Part shown: one piece after another, positions 1 through 6,014 of the stretch | How positions within the stretch are numbered: position 1 is the stretch's first letter | Layout of the letters: the number at the start of each line of letters is the position of its first letter | From: DATBDM01 sp036269915 | Lineage (GTDB): Bacteria > Actinomycetota > Thermoleophilia > Solirubrobacterales > Solirubrobacteraceae | Length of the DNA: 11,464 nucleotides | Direction: 5' to 3' | Assembly: GCA_036269915.1 (NCBI GenBank) | Contig: DATBDM010000164.1 | Span: 1-11,464 of the forward strand | The notes under the pieces: model-generated | The model's database searches: none | What the model was told of the DNA's origin: nothing | Seen by the model: only the letters and a program-made list of their open reading frames with translations | Translations under genes and position numbers: made by a program

Positions 1-73
1 CACCTTCGATACGTGCGAGCGACTGCCCTTCGCTCCCGAACTCCATCAGGGGCAAGTGAACGGCGAGCTCCAT
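1..73 (-). CDS. LLM-class flavin (F420?) oxidoreductase, N-terminal fragment
   Basis: Only the first 24 codons are in the window; the gene runs leftward off the edge. The peptide starts MELAVHLPLMEFGSEG and continues QSLARIEG. This resembles the first beta strand and loop of luciferase-like (LLM) flavin/F420-dependent oxidoreductases, which often begin M-E-hydrophobic-x-LP. The start at 73 is well fixed: an in-frame TGA lies eight codons upstream, and an AGAGGA Shine-Dalgarno-like site sits on the minus strand at 84-89, ten bases before the ATG. The gene follows the MaoC gene on the same strand after 80 bases and could be its last operon member. The family call rests on a short N-terminus and is tentative; another flavin-binding TIM barrel is possible. 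Confidence 0.5.
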   Translation of the reverse strand, partial: MELAVHLPLMEFGSEGQSLARIEG

Positions 74-153
74 GGGCAGCCGATCCTCTCACTCCACGGC
101 CCATACGCCGATTCGAAAGCAGCCGCCGCTCGCGGATATCCCGGGTGAAGCGC

Positions 154-1017
154 TCAGCCCGCCGAGAGCGTGCCGCTCAGATGCGGCTTGCCGTCGCGCG
201 CCCCGCGGACCTCGAACGCGCGCTCCCCGTCGGCGGAGACCGACGAGGTGAAGGCCACCTTCGACCCGAGCCGGACCGGCAGCTTGAAGCGGACCGCGAC
301 GGAGCACTGCTCGCCGTAGCGGCCCTCGAGCGCGGCCAGGCAGCGCGCATTGAGCCACATGCCATGGGCGATCGGGGCCGGCTGCCCGAACAGCTTCGCG
401 GTCACGCCGTGCAGGTGGATCGGGTTGCGGTCACCCGACACCGAGGCGTATCGGCGGCCGATGTCGCCCGGCACGCACCAGACCGCCCCGCCGGCCAGGG
501 GCGCCGGGTCGTCGCCGCGGGGCTTGGAAGACCCGCCGCCGCCACCGCCGCGGCGCAGGTACGTGGAGCGGTCCTCCCAGACGAGCTCGTCGCCCGCCCA
601 CGCCTCCCCCACGACATCGAACTGGCGACCGCGATCGTGGTCGCGCAGGTCATCTGCGCGCACGCGCAGCTCGACGGCCTCGCCCGCCCGGACCGGCCGC
701 TGCTGGTCGATCCGGTTGGCGATGTGCACGAGCCCCATGACGCCGAACGGGAAGTCCTCGTCGGTCATCAGCCGCATCGCGAGCGGGAACGCCAGCACGT
801 GCAGGTAGGTCGGCGGCGCGACGTCGGAGAGCCGGAACCCGCACACCGCGTCGTAGGCGGCGAGGTGGTCGCGGTCGATCTCGGCGCCGTCGAGCACCAG
901 CTCGGTATCCGGGAGCGCGTCGCCGCCACCGCCGCCGATCAACGGCAGCTGGCGCTGCAGCGCGCGGGCGTAGAGGCCGGTGAGGCCGGGGGACTCGGGC
1001 AGCTCGAGGCGGCTCAT
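154..1017 (-). CDS. htdX: MaoC/HtdX-type (3R)-hydroxyacyl-thioester dehydratase, double hotdog
   Basis: A 287-residue protein that probably hydrates or dehydrates (R)-3-hydroxyacyl-CoA or -ACP in fatty-acyl elongation or degradation. The C-terminal hotdog holds the hydratase-2 signature YASVSGDRNPIHLHG, with the likely catalytic pair Asp196 and His201, followed by a conserved AHGMWLNAR helix. The N-terminal half (about 35-160) looks like a second, non-catalytic hotdog (APPTYLHVLAFPL). This matches the double-hotdog HtdX (Rv0241c) type and its approximate size. A glycine-rich linker (GGGGGGSSKP) joins the halves, and a second glycine run (LIGGGGGD) lies near residue 30. The ATG at 1017 overlaps the fabG4 stop as ATGA, indicating translational coupling. 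Reading can extend 25 codons upstream, but that part would lie inside fabG4 and is arginine-rich, so it was excluded. The family is confident; the symbol rests on resemblance and neighbourhood. Confidence 0.88.
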   Translation of the reverse strand: MSRLELPESPGLTGLYARALQRQLPLIGGGGGDALPDTELVLDGAEIDRDHLAAYDAVCGFRLSDVAPPTYLHVLAFPLAMRLMTDEDFPFGVMGLVHIANRIDQQRPVRAGEAVELRVRADDLRDHDRGRQFDVVGEAWAGDELVWEDRSTYLRRGGGGGGSSKPRGDDPAPLAGGAVWCVPGDIGRRYASVSGDRNPIHLHGVTAKLFGQPAPIAHGMWLNARCLAALEGRYGEQCSVAVRFKLPVRLGSKVAFTSSVSADGERAFEVRGARDGKPHLSGTLSAG

Positions 1018-2360
1018 GCGCCCAGCAGGCTCTGGCCGCAGACGCGCACGACGTTGCCGTTGACGCCGCCGGAGGCCGGACTGCCGAGCCACGCGACGGT
1101 CTCGGCGACGTCGACCGGCCGTCCGCCCTGCGCCAGCGAGTTCATCCGCCGTCCGGCCTCACGCGTGCCGATCGGCATCGACGCCGTCATCTGCGTCTCG
1201 ATGAAGCCCGGGGCGACGGCGTTGATCGTCCCACCGCGCTCGGCCAGCACCGGCGCGAGCGCCTGCACCATGCCGATGATCCCGGCCTTCGAGGTCGCGT
1301 AGTTGGTCTGCCCGCGCTGGCCGGCGATGCCGTTCATCGACGAGACGGAGACGATCCTGCCGTCGGCCACCAGCCCGCCGTCGGCGAGCAGCGCGTCGGT
1401 CAGGCGCTCCTGGGCGGAGAGGTTGACGCCGAGCACGGCATCCCAAGCGTCGCCAGTCATGCGCCCGAGCGTCTTGTCGCGGGTGATGCCGGCGTTGTGG
1501 ACGACGATCCCGGCGCCGCCGTGGCGCTCGCGCAGGTGGGTCGCGAGCGTCGCGGGCGCGTCCGGCGTGGTGATGTCGAGCTGCAGCGCGCTCCCGCCGA
1601 TGCGGTTGGCGGTACGGCTGAGCTCCTCCCCCATCGCGCCGACGTCGAGGCAGACGACCTCGGCGCCGTCGCGGGCGAGCACCTCGGCGATCGAGGCTCC
1701 GATGCCGCGAGCGGCCCCGGTGACGAGGGCGACCTGACCGGCGAGCGGCTGCGCCCAGTCCACCGGGGCGGTCGCCGGGCCGTGGCCCACTCGGACGACC
1801 TGGCCGTCGACGTAGGCCGAGCGCGACGAGAGCAGGAAGCGCAGCGAGGACTCGGCGGCCGTCTCGGCGCCGGGCGCGACGTAGAGCAGCTGCGCGGTGG
1901 CGCCGCCGCCGATCTCCTTGCCGATCGACCGGACGAAGCCCTCGAGCGCGCGTTGCGCGGTCGCGGCGCGTGGCGTCGCCGCCGCCTCGGGCGGGGTGCC
2001 GAGCACGAGCACGCGGCCGTTCGCGTGCACGTGGCGGATCACCGGGTGCAGGAAGTCGTAGACGGCGCGCAGCTGGGTCGAGTCCTCGACGCCGGAGGCG
2101 TCGAAGATCAGCGCGCCGTAGCGCGTGTCCTCGTCGGCGGAGGTCGCGACCTCCGCGCCGCACTCGCGCAGCAGCAGCGCGACGACGCCGTCGAGCCGGC
2201 CGCCGGGCGCGGCACCGATCAGCGCCGGGCCGGTCAGCAGCTCCTGACCCGGCTCATAGCGGCGCAGCGGCGTCGATTTCGGCAGCCCGAGGCGGCCGGC
2301 GAGCAGCTTGCCGGGCTGGGAGTTGGTCAGGCGCTGATAGGTGTCGGTCTCGGGGCTCAT
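1014..2360 (-). CDS. fabG4: high-molecular-weight 3-oxoacyl-ACP/CoA reductase (FabG4 type, SDR)
   Basis: A 448-residue protein, about 200 residues longer than ordinary FabG. The C-terminal half (about 208-448) is a classical short-chain dehydrogenase: TGAARGIG at 214-221 binds the nucleotide, HNAG lies at 288-291, and the catalytic set is Asn313, Ser341, Tyr354 and Lys358. The N-terminal half (about 45-200) is a degenerate flavodoxin/Rossmann-like domain lacking the glycine motif, as in the FabG4 (Rv0242c) group, members of which are known to use NADH and act on CoA thioesters. The N-terminus (QPGKLLAGRLGLP, then LRRYEPGQ) is typical of the group. A GAGGA motif lies only 2 bases before the ATG (minus strand, 2363-2367), tight for a Shine-Dalgarno site. 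It is the first gene of the leftward arm, divergent from the thiolase gene. It likely interconverts 3-oxoacyl and 3-hydroxyacyl thioesters with the MaoC protein encoded next. Confidence 0.92.
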   Translation of the reverse strand: MSPETDTYQRLTNSQPGKLLAGRLGLPKSTPLRRYEPGQELLTGPALIGAAPGGRLDGVVALLLRECGAEVATSADEDTRYGALIFDASGVEDSTQLRAVYDFLHPVIRHVHANGRVLVLGTPPEAAATPRAATAQRALEGFVRSIGKEIGGGATAQLLYVAPGAETAAESSLRFLLSSRSAYVDGQVVRVGHGPATAPVDWAQPLAGQVALVTGAARGIGASIAEVLARDGAEVVCLDVGAMGEELSRTANRIGGSALQLDITTPDAPATLATHLRERHGGAGIVVHNAGITRDKTLGRMTGDAWDAVLGVNLSAQERLTDALLADGGLVADGRIVSVSSMNGIAGQRGQTNYATSKAGIIGMVQALAPVLAERGGTINAVAPGFIETQMTASMPIGTREAGRRMNSLAQGGRPVDVAETVAWLGSPASGGVNGNVVRVCGQSLLGA

Positions 2361-2366
2361 CGTCCT

Positions 2367-2421
2367 CGTTTACGTTACATCGTTTCGTGTCATGATGGAC
2401 GGAAACGTTCATCTGGAAACG
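2367..2421. promoter_or_regulatory. nested dyad in the divergent fabG4/fadA2 promoter region (candidate operator)
   Basis: CGTTT occurs at 2367-2371 and 2381-2385, and its complement AAACG at 2403-2407 and 2417-2421. Both pairs are 14 bases apart and both are centred on the same base, 2394, which is itself the middle of CATGATG (2391-2397). The inner arms extend to CGTTTC (2381-2386) and GAAACG (2402-2407). The element fills most of the 79-base gap between the two divergent start codons, where a single repressor could block both promoters. TetR- and GntR-family regulators commonly control such fatty-acid genes, but no regulator gene is in the window. The symmetry is seen directly; the operator role is inferred. 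Confidence 0.5.
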
Positions 2422-2428
2422 CCCTCTC

Positions 2429-2434
2429 GAGGAG
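2429..2434 (+). promoter_or_regulatory. Shine-Dalgarno site of the thiolase gene
   Basis: GAGGAG lies five bases before the ATG at 2440. It fixes that start over an in-frame ATG at 2341, which would add 33 residues lying mostly in the divergent promoter region and giving no thiolase-like sequence. Confidence 0.8.
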
Positions 2435-2439
2435 TACCC

Positions 2440-3681
2440 ATGGCCCCGGCCCCAGGACACGCCGTCATCGTCGGCGGCAATCGCATCCCCTTCGCCCGCT
2501 CCAACGGCCCCTACGCGAAGGCGTCCAACCAGGACATGCTCACCGCGACGCTCGACGGCCTCGTCGCGCGCTTCGGGCTGCAGGGCGAGCGGCTCGGCGA
2601 GGTCGTGGCCGGCGCGGTCCTCAAGCACCCCCGGGACTTCAACCTCACGCGCGAATCCGTGCTCGGCTCCGCGCTGTCGCCCGAGACCCCGGCCTACGAC
2701 CTCCAGCAGGCGTGCGACACCGGCATCCAGTCGGCGGTCGCGGTCGCCAACAAGATCGCGCTCGGGCAGATCGATTCGGGCATCGCCGGCGGCACCGACA
2801 CCACCAGCGACGCGCCGATCGCGGTCAACGAGGACCTGCGCGAGCTGCTGCTCGAGCTCAACCGGACGAAGAGCGTGCAGGGCCGCCTGAAGCTGCTGAC
2901 CCGGCTGCGTCCCGGCCAGCTCGTGCCGGAGATCCCGCGCAACGAGGAGCCGCGCACCGGGCTCTCGATGGGCGAGCACTCGGCCCGCACCAACGCCGAC
3001 TGGGACATCACCCGCGAGGCGCAGGACAAGCTCGCCGCGGCCAGCCACCAGCACCTCGCCGCCGCCTACGAGCGCGGCTTCTTCGACGACCTCGTGACCC
3101 CCTACCTCGGGCTCGAGCGCGACCAGAACCTGCGCCCGGACTCGAGCGTGGAGAAGCTCGCGAAGCTCGGGACGGTGTTCGGCGAGGGATCCACGATGAC
3201 CGCCGGCAACTCGACGCCGCTGACCGACGGCGCTGCGCTCGTGCTCCTGACCAGCGAGGAGTGGGCGTCCGAGCGCCGGCTGCCCGCGCTGGCGCGCTTC
3301 GTCGACGCCGAGACCGCGGCGGTCGACTACGTCCACGGCGACGAGGGCCTGCTGATGGCGCCGCGCTATGCGGTCCCGCGCGTGCTCGAGCGCAACGGCC
3401 TGGCGCTGCAGGACTTCGACCTCTACGAGATCCACGAGGCCTTCGCCGGCCAGGTGCTCGCGACGCTCGAGGCGTGGGAGAAGGACGGCCTCGGCGCGAT
3501 CGACCGCGACAAGCTCAACCCCAACGGCTCCTCGCTGGCCGTGGGGCACCCGTTCGCCGCGACCGGCGGCCGGATCCTGGCGAGCGCCGCCAAGGAGCTC
3601 GCCGAGCGAGGCTCCGGCCGCGCGCTGATCTCGATCTGCGCCGCCGGCGGCCAGGGCGTGGTGGCGATCCTCGAGCGATGA
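2440..3681 (+). CDS. fadA2: acetyl-CoA acyltransferase (thiolase, FadA2-like)
   Basis: A 413-residue thiolase that cleaves 3-oxoacyl-CoA with CoA, or condenses acyl-CoAs in reverse. The N-terminus VIVGGNRIPFARSNG is the usual thiolase start. The nucleophile is Cys92 (QQACDTGIQS), followed by a family-typical GGTDTTSD segment. The C-terminal catalytic set is His332 (EIHEAFAGQ), His370 (AVGHPFAATGGR) and Cys400 (ISICAAGGQG). It is slightly longer than the roughly 390 residues of biosynthetic thiolases, in the range of degradative FadA/FadI proteins. It is the first gene of the rightward arm and overlaps the acyl-CoA dehydrogenase start by ATGA, so the two are probably translated together. The gene order around fabG4 resembles the mycobacterial fadA2 locus, which supports the symbol; the thiolase assignment itself is secure. 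Confidence 0.92.
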   Translation: MAPAPGHAVIVGGNRIPFARSNGPYAKASNQDMLTATLDGLVARFGLQGERLGEVVAGAVLKHPRDFNLTRESVLGSALSPETPAYDLQQACDTGIQSAVAVANKIALGQIDSGIAGGTDTTSDAPIAVNEDLRELLLELNRTKSVQGRLKLLTRLRPGQLVPEIPRNEEPRTGLSMGEHSARTNADWDITREAQDKLAAASHQHLAAAYERGFFDDLVTPYLGLERDQNLRPDSSVEKLAKLGTVFGEGSTMTAGNSTPLTDGAALVLLTSEEWASERRLPALARFVDAETAAVDYVHGDEGLLMAPRYAVPRVLERNGLALQDFDLYEIHEAFAGQVLATLEAWEKDGLGAIDRDKLNPNGSSLAVGHPFAATGGRILASAAKELAERGSGRALISICAAGGQGVVAILER

Positions 3682-5042
3682 CCTTCGACCTCCGGCTCAC
3701 CCCGGCGCAGCAGGACCTCGTCGAGCGCACCCACCGCTTCGCGGAGGAGGTCGTGCGGCCGGCGGCGGCGCACCACGACGCCACCCAGGAGTTCCCCTGG
3801 GCGGTGCTCGAGGCCGCCGCTCGCGAGGGCTTCTACAACCCGCTCTTCTACCGCGACCTGATCGGCGACCCGACCGGGCTCTCGCTGCCGCTGTTCATGG
3901 AGGAGCTGTTCTGGGGCTGCGCGGGGATCGGGCTGAGCATCGTGATGCCGGCGCTCGCGCTGTCGGCGATGGCGCAGGCGGCGACCGCCGAGCAGCTGCT
4001 GCGCTGGGCGCCTGAGTGCTTCGGCGAGCCGGGGAAGCTCAAGCTCGCGGCGCTGTGCGTGTCCGAGCCCCAGGGCGGCTCGGACGTGCGCAACCTGCAG
4101 ACGACGGCTCGCCGCGACGGCGACGAGTGGGTCATCGACGGCCACAAGATCTGGATCGGCAACGGCGGCATCGCCGACGTCCACGTGGTCAACGCGACCG
4201 TCGACCCGGAGGCCGGCCATCGCGGACAGGCGCTGTTCATCGTCCCGGGCGGGACGCCCGGGCTCGAGCTGGTGCGCAAGCTGGACAAGCTCGGCTGCCG
4301 CGCGTCGCACACGGCCGAGCTGCGCTTCGAGGACTGCCGCGTGCCGCTCGACCACCTGCTCGGCGGCGAGGAGCGGATGCGCCGCCGCGCGGAGGGCCAG
4401 AGCTCGGCAACGCTCGGCGCGTTCGAGCAGACCCGGCCGATGGTCGCCGCGCAGGCGCTCGGCATCGCCCGCGCTGCGCTCGAGTACGCGGTCGACTACG
4501 CGACGAAGCGCGAGGCGTTCGGCGGGCCGATCATCGACAAGCAGGGCATCGCGTTCCCGCTCGCCGACATGGCGTCGGAGCTCGACGCAGCGCGCCTGCT
4601 GACCTGGCGCGCGTCGTGGATGGCGGCGCAGCGGATCCCGTTCCAGAACGGCGAGGGCTCGATGTCCAAGCTGCGCGCGTCCGAGGTCGCCCAGCGCATC
4701 ACCACGGAAGCGGTCCAGGTCTGCGGCGGCTGGGGCTACATCACCGACCACCCGGTCGAGAAGTGGTACCGCGACGCGAAGCTCTACACGATCTTCGAGG
4801 GGACGAGCGAGATCCAGCGGCTCGTGATCGGCCGCGCGCTGGCGGAGTCCTCCGGCGAGCTGCCGCTGCACCACCACGGGGTGGGTGGGAAGAGGTTCTC
4901 CGGGCCGCCGCTGTCGCGCTCGCTCGGGCGCGGGACGCCCGCGCGCTCGCGCGCCGGGATGGCCGGGCTGCGGATGGCCGAGCGCACCCCCCGCCCGCTG
5001 CTGCGGCTGGCGATGAGCGTGCTGCAGCCGCCGAAGCGCTAG
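3678..5042 (+). CDS. acyl-CoA dehydrogenase (FadE type) with C-terminal extension
   Basis: A 454-residue FAD enzyme that introduces the 2,3-double bond into acyl-CoA, the first oxidative step of beta-oxidation. The N-terminal helical domain begins LTPAQQDLVERTHRFAEEV. The substrate/FAD signature ALCVSEPQGGSDV includes Cys127. The middle beta domain contains WVIDGHKIWIGNGG. The C-terminal domain has YATKREAFGGPI, QVCGGWGYI and FEGTSEIQRLVI, in which Glu374 is the catalytic base. The family normally ends near IGRAL (about residue 387). Here a further roughly 65 residues follow, rich in Arg, Gly and Pro and ending in an amphipathic-looking stretch (PRPLLRLAMSVLQPPKR). The ATG is embedded in the thiolase stop (ATGA). 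The 3' end shares CTAG with the convergent VOC gene. The role in the family is certain; chain-length preference cannot be read from the sequence. Confidence 0.93.
   Translation: MTFDLRLTPAQQDLVERTHRFAEEVVRPAAAHHDATQEFPWAVLEAAAREGFYNPLFYRDLIGDPTGLSLPLFMEELFWGCAGIGLSIVMPALALSAMAQAATAEQLLRWAPECFGEPGKLKLAALCVSEPQGGSDVRNLQTTARRDGDEWVIDGHKIWIGNGGIADVHVVNATVDPEAGHRGQALFIVPGGTPGLELVRKLDKLGCRASHTAELRFEDCRVPLDHLLGGEERMRRRAEGQSSATLGAFEQTRPMVAAQALGIARAALEYAVDYATKREAFGGPIIDKQGIAFPLADMASELDAARLLTWRASWMAAQRIPFQNGEGSMSKLRASEVAQRITTEAVQVCGGWGYITDHPVEKWYRDAKLYTIFEGTSEIQRLVIGRALAESSGELPLHHHGVGGKRFSGPPLSRSLGRGTPARSRAGMAGLRMAERTPRPLLRLAMSVLQPPKR
5039..5042. other. CTAG shared by two convergent stop codons
   Basis: TAG at 5040-5042 ends the acyl-CoA dehydrogenase gene. 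The complement of 5039-5041 is TAG and ends the leftward VOC gene. The palindromic tetramer therefore serves as stop in both directions, leaving no room for a terminator between the genes. Confidence 0.9.
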
Positions 5043-5419
5043 CCGGCCGGCTTGTAGCTCCCGAACGACCAGAGGTTGCCGTCGCGGTCGGCGAGCGTGC
5101 AGCCGCGGCCGCCGTAGCCCTGGTCCTCGGGCGCCCGCACGGACGTCGCCCCGGCGGCGACGGCGCGCTCGTACACGGTGTCGACGTCCGGGTCGCGGTC
5201 GAGCACCCAGTACATCGCGGCGCTGCCGGGCGGCTTGCCGACGTCCTCCTCGCGCGAGGTGCCGGACATGAGCCGGCCGTCGCCCAGCCGCAGTTGCGCG
5301 TGCTCGACGACGTCGCCCTCGCCGTGCACGACCTGCAGCTCGATGCCGAAGGCCTCGACCCAGTGCTCGAGCACGGCGCGCGAGCTGACGCGGATGGTGG
5401 GGATCACGTAGGCGGTCAT
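5039..5419 (-). CDS. VOC (glyoxalase/bleomycin-resistance fold) family protein
   Basis: A 126-residue protein of the vicinal oxygen chelate superfamily, with two beta-alpha-beta-beta-beta modules: IPTIRVSSRAVLEHWVEAFGIE near the N-terminus and YWVLDRDPDVDTVYERAVAAGA from about 70. It ends in the characteristic GCTLADRDGNLWSFGSY. His40 and the region of Trp117 to Tyr122 lie where metal or substrate contacts often occur, but no complete metal-ligand set can be assigned. This form is common for uncharacterised glyoxalase-like proteins, so the substrate is unknown. The ATG at 5419 is chosen because the family strand (AYVIPTIRV) starts right after it; reading can extend 26 codons upstream, but only through low-quality sequence overlapping the divergent NYN gene. 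A TACGGT hexamer ends six bases before the ATG, suggesting a leaderless mRNA. Confidence 0.85.
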   Translation of the reverse strand: MTAYVIPTIRVSSRAVLEHWVEAFGIELQVVHGEGDVVEHAQLRLGDGRLMSGTSREEDVGKPPGSAAMYWVLDRDPDVDTVYERAVAAGATSVRAPEDQGYGGRGCTLADRDGNLWSFGSYKPAG

Positions 5420-5425
5420 GCCCCG

Positions 5426-5431
5426 ACCGTA
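5426..5431 (-). promoter_or_regulatory. candidate -10 element of the VOC gene (TACGGT)
   Basis: On the minus strand TACGGT is followed by exactly six bases and then the ATG, so transcription would begin at or next to the start codon. No Shine-Dalgarno site can fit. The same hexamer at the same distance precedes the NTF2-like gene (6475-6480). No clear -35 is visible. Confidence 0.4.
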
Positions 5432-5439
5432 CGCCTGAG

Positions 5440-5445
5440 TAGCCT
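5440..5445 (+). promoter_or_regulatory. candidate -10 element of the NYN gene (TAGCCT)
   Basis: TAGCCT fits the TANNNT pattern of actinobacterial -10 boxes and ends eight bases before the GTG start at 5454. The whole divergent gap is 34 bases, and no purine-rich ribosome site is present, so a leaderless start is the simplest reading. Confidence 0.35.
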
Positions 5446-5453
5446 TCCGCGCG

Positions 5454-6014
5454 GTGCCCGCTCCCGAGACCTTCCTGCTCGTCGACGGCGAGAACATCGA
5501 CGCGACGCTCGGCGGGAGCCTGCTGGGCCGCCGGCCCGCGCCGGAGGAGCGCCCGCGTTGGGACCGCGTCCTCGAGCACGCCCGGGCGGCCTGGGATCAG
5601 CCCGTGCGCGGCCTGTTCTTCCTCAACGGCACGACGCGGCTGCCGATGTCCTTCGTCCAGGCGCTGGTGGCGATGGGCTTCCGGCCCGTGCTGCTCTCGG
5701 GCCCGCCCGAGGTCAAGGTCGTCGACCTCGCGATCCAGCGGACGCTGGCGGCGCTGCTCGAGCGCGGTTCCGGCGACGTGCTGCTGGCCAGCCACGACGG
5801 CGACTTCGCGATCGGACTCGAGGCGCTGCTCGCCGAGGACGGGCGCCGCGTCGGGCTGATCGGGTTCCGCGAGCTGGTCAGTGGCGCGCTGAGCGACCTG
5901 TCCCGCCTGGAGGTCTACGACCTGGAGGACGACGTCGGGGCGTTCACGGTCTCGCTTCCGCGCGTCCGGATCATCCCCATCGAGCGCTTCGATCCCTGGA
6001 CGCTGCTCGACTGA
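5454..6014 (+). CDS. NYN-domain (PIN-like) putative ribonuclease
   Basis: A 186-residue protein with the layout of NYN domains, a PIN-like nuclease fold that usually binds a metal through clustered acidic residues. The first strand carries FLLVDGENID (Asp11, with Asn14 following). The middle has VVDLAIQRTL (Asp91). LASHDGDFAIGLEALL (Asp115, Asp117) matches the family's S-x-D-x-D-F motif. GRRVGLIGF forms the next strand. All expected acidic positions are present, so activity on RNA is plausible, but the substrate is unknown. No toxin-antitoxin partner is adjacent. Translation starts at GTG 5454, right after a -10-like hexamer. The last 44 bases overlap the convergent NTF2-like gene. The final roughly 25 residues (VRIIPIERFDPWTLLD) lie beyond the nuclease core. 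Confidence 0.82.
   Translation: MPAPETFLLVDGENIDATLGGSLLGRRPAPEERPRWDRVLEHARAAWDQPVRGLFFLNGTTRLPMSFVQALVAMGFRPVLLSGPPEVKVVDLAIQRTLAALLERGSGDVLLASHDGDFAIGLEALLAEDGRRVGLIGFRELVSGALSDLSRLEVYDLEDDVGAFTVSLPRVRIIPIERFDPWTLLD
5971..6014. other. 44-base convergent 3' overlap
   Basis: The rightward NYN gene and the leftward NTF2-like gene share 44 bases at their 3' ends. Each keeps its own stop codon (6012-6014 and 5971-5973). The shared part encodes the C-terminal tail of each protein, outside the recognisable domain cores. Confidence 0.8.

Noticed and set aside
74..153. A possible terminator after the MaoC gene, around the CCGC/GCGG-rich stretch at 121-135
   Set aside because: The inverted arms are short and no T-run follows on the minus strand. 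The downstream gene is in the same orientation and may be co-transcribed.
13..1302. A 429-codon rightward open frame antisense to the MaoC gene
   Set aside because: The minus strand encodes a clear MaoC protein and the FabG4 C-terminus. The plus-strand frame is Arg/Ala-rich and motif-free.
2369..2396. A sigma-70-like promoter for the thiolase gene (TTTACG at 2369, 16 bases, CATGAT at 2391)
   Set aside because: Each hexamer matches the consensus at only four of six positions and both lie within the dyad, so this is too weak to list as a feature.
2341..2439. An upstream thiolase start adding 33 residues
   Set aside because: It would begin inside the divergent fabG4 gene and cross the whole operator region. 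The ATG at 2440 has a good GAGGAG site and the conserved thiolase N-terminus follows it.
1497..5042. A very long rightward open frame covering fabG4, the thiolase and the dehydrogenase
   Set aside because: Only its last part (from 3678) is a recognisable protein, the acyl-CoA dehydrogenase. The rest is Arg/Gly/Ala-rich translation of other genes in the wrong frame, caused by high GC and few stops.
3423..5795. A 790-codon leftward open frame antisense to the thiolase, dehydrogenase and NYN genes
   Set aside because: Low-complexity, Arg- and Leu-rich sequence with no domain. Both opposing genes have complete catalytic motifs and normal codon bias.
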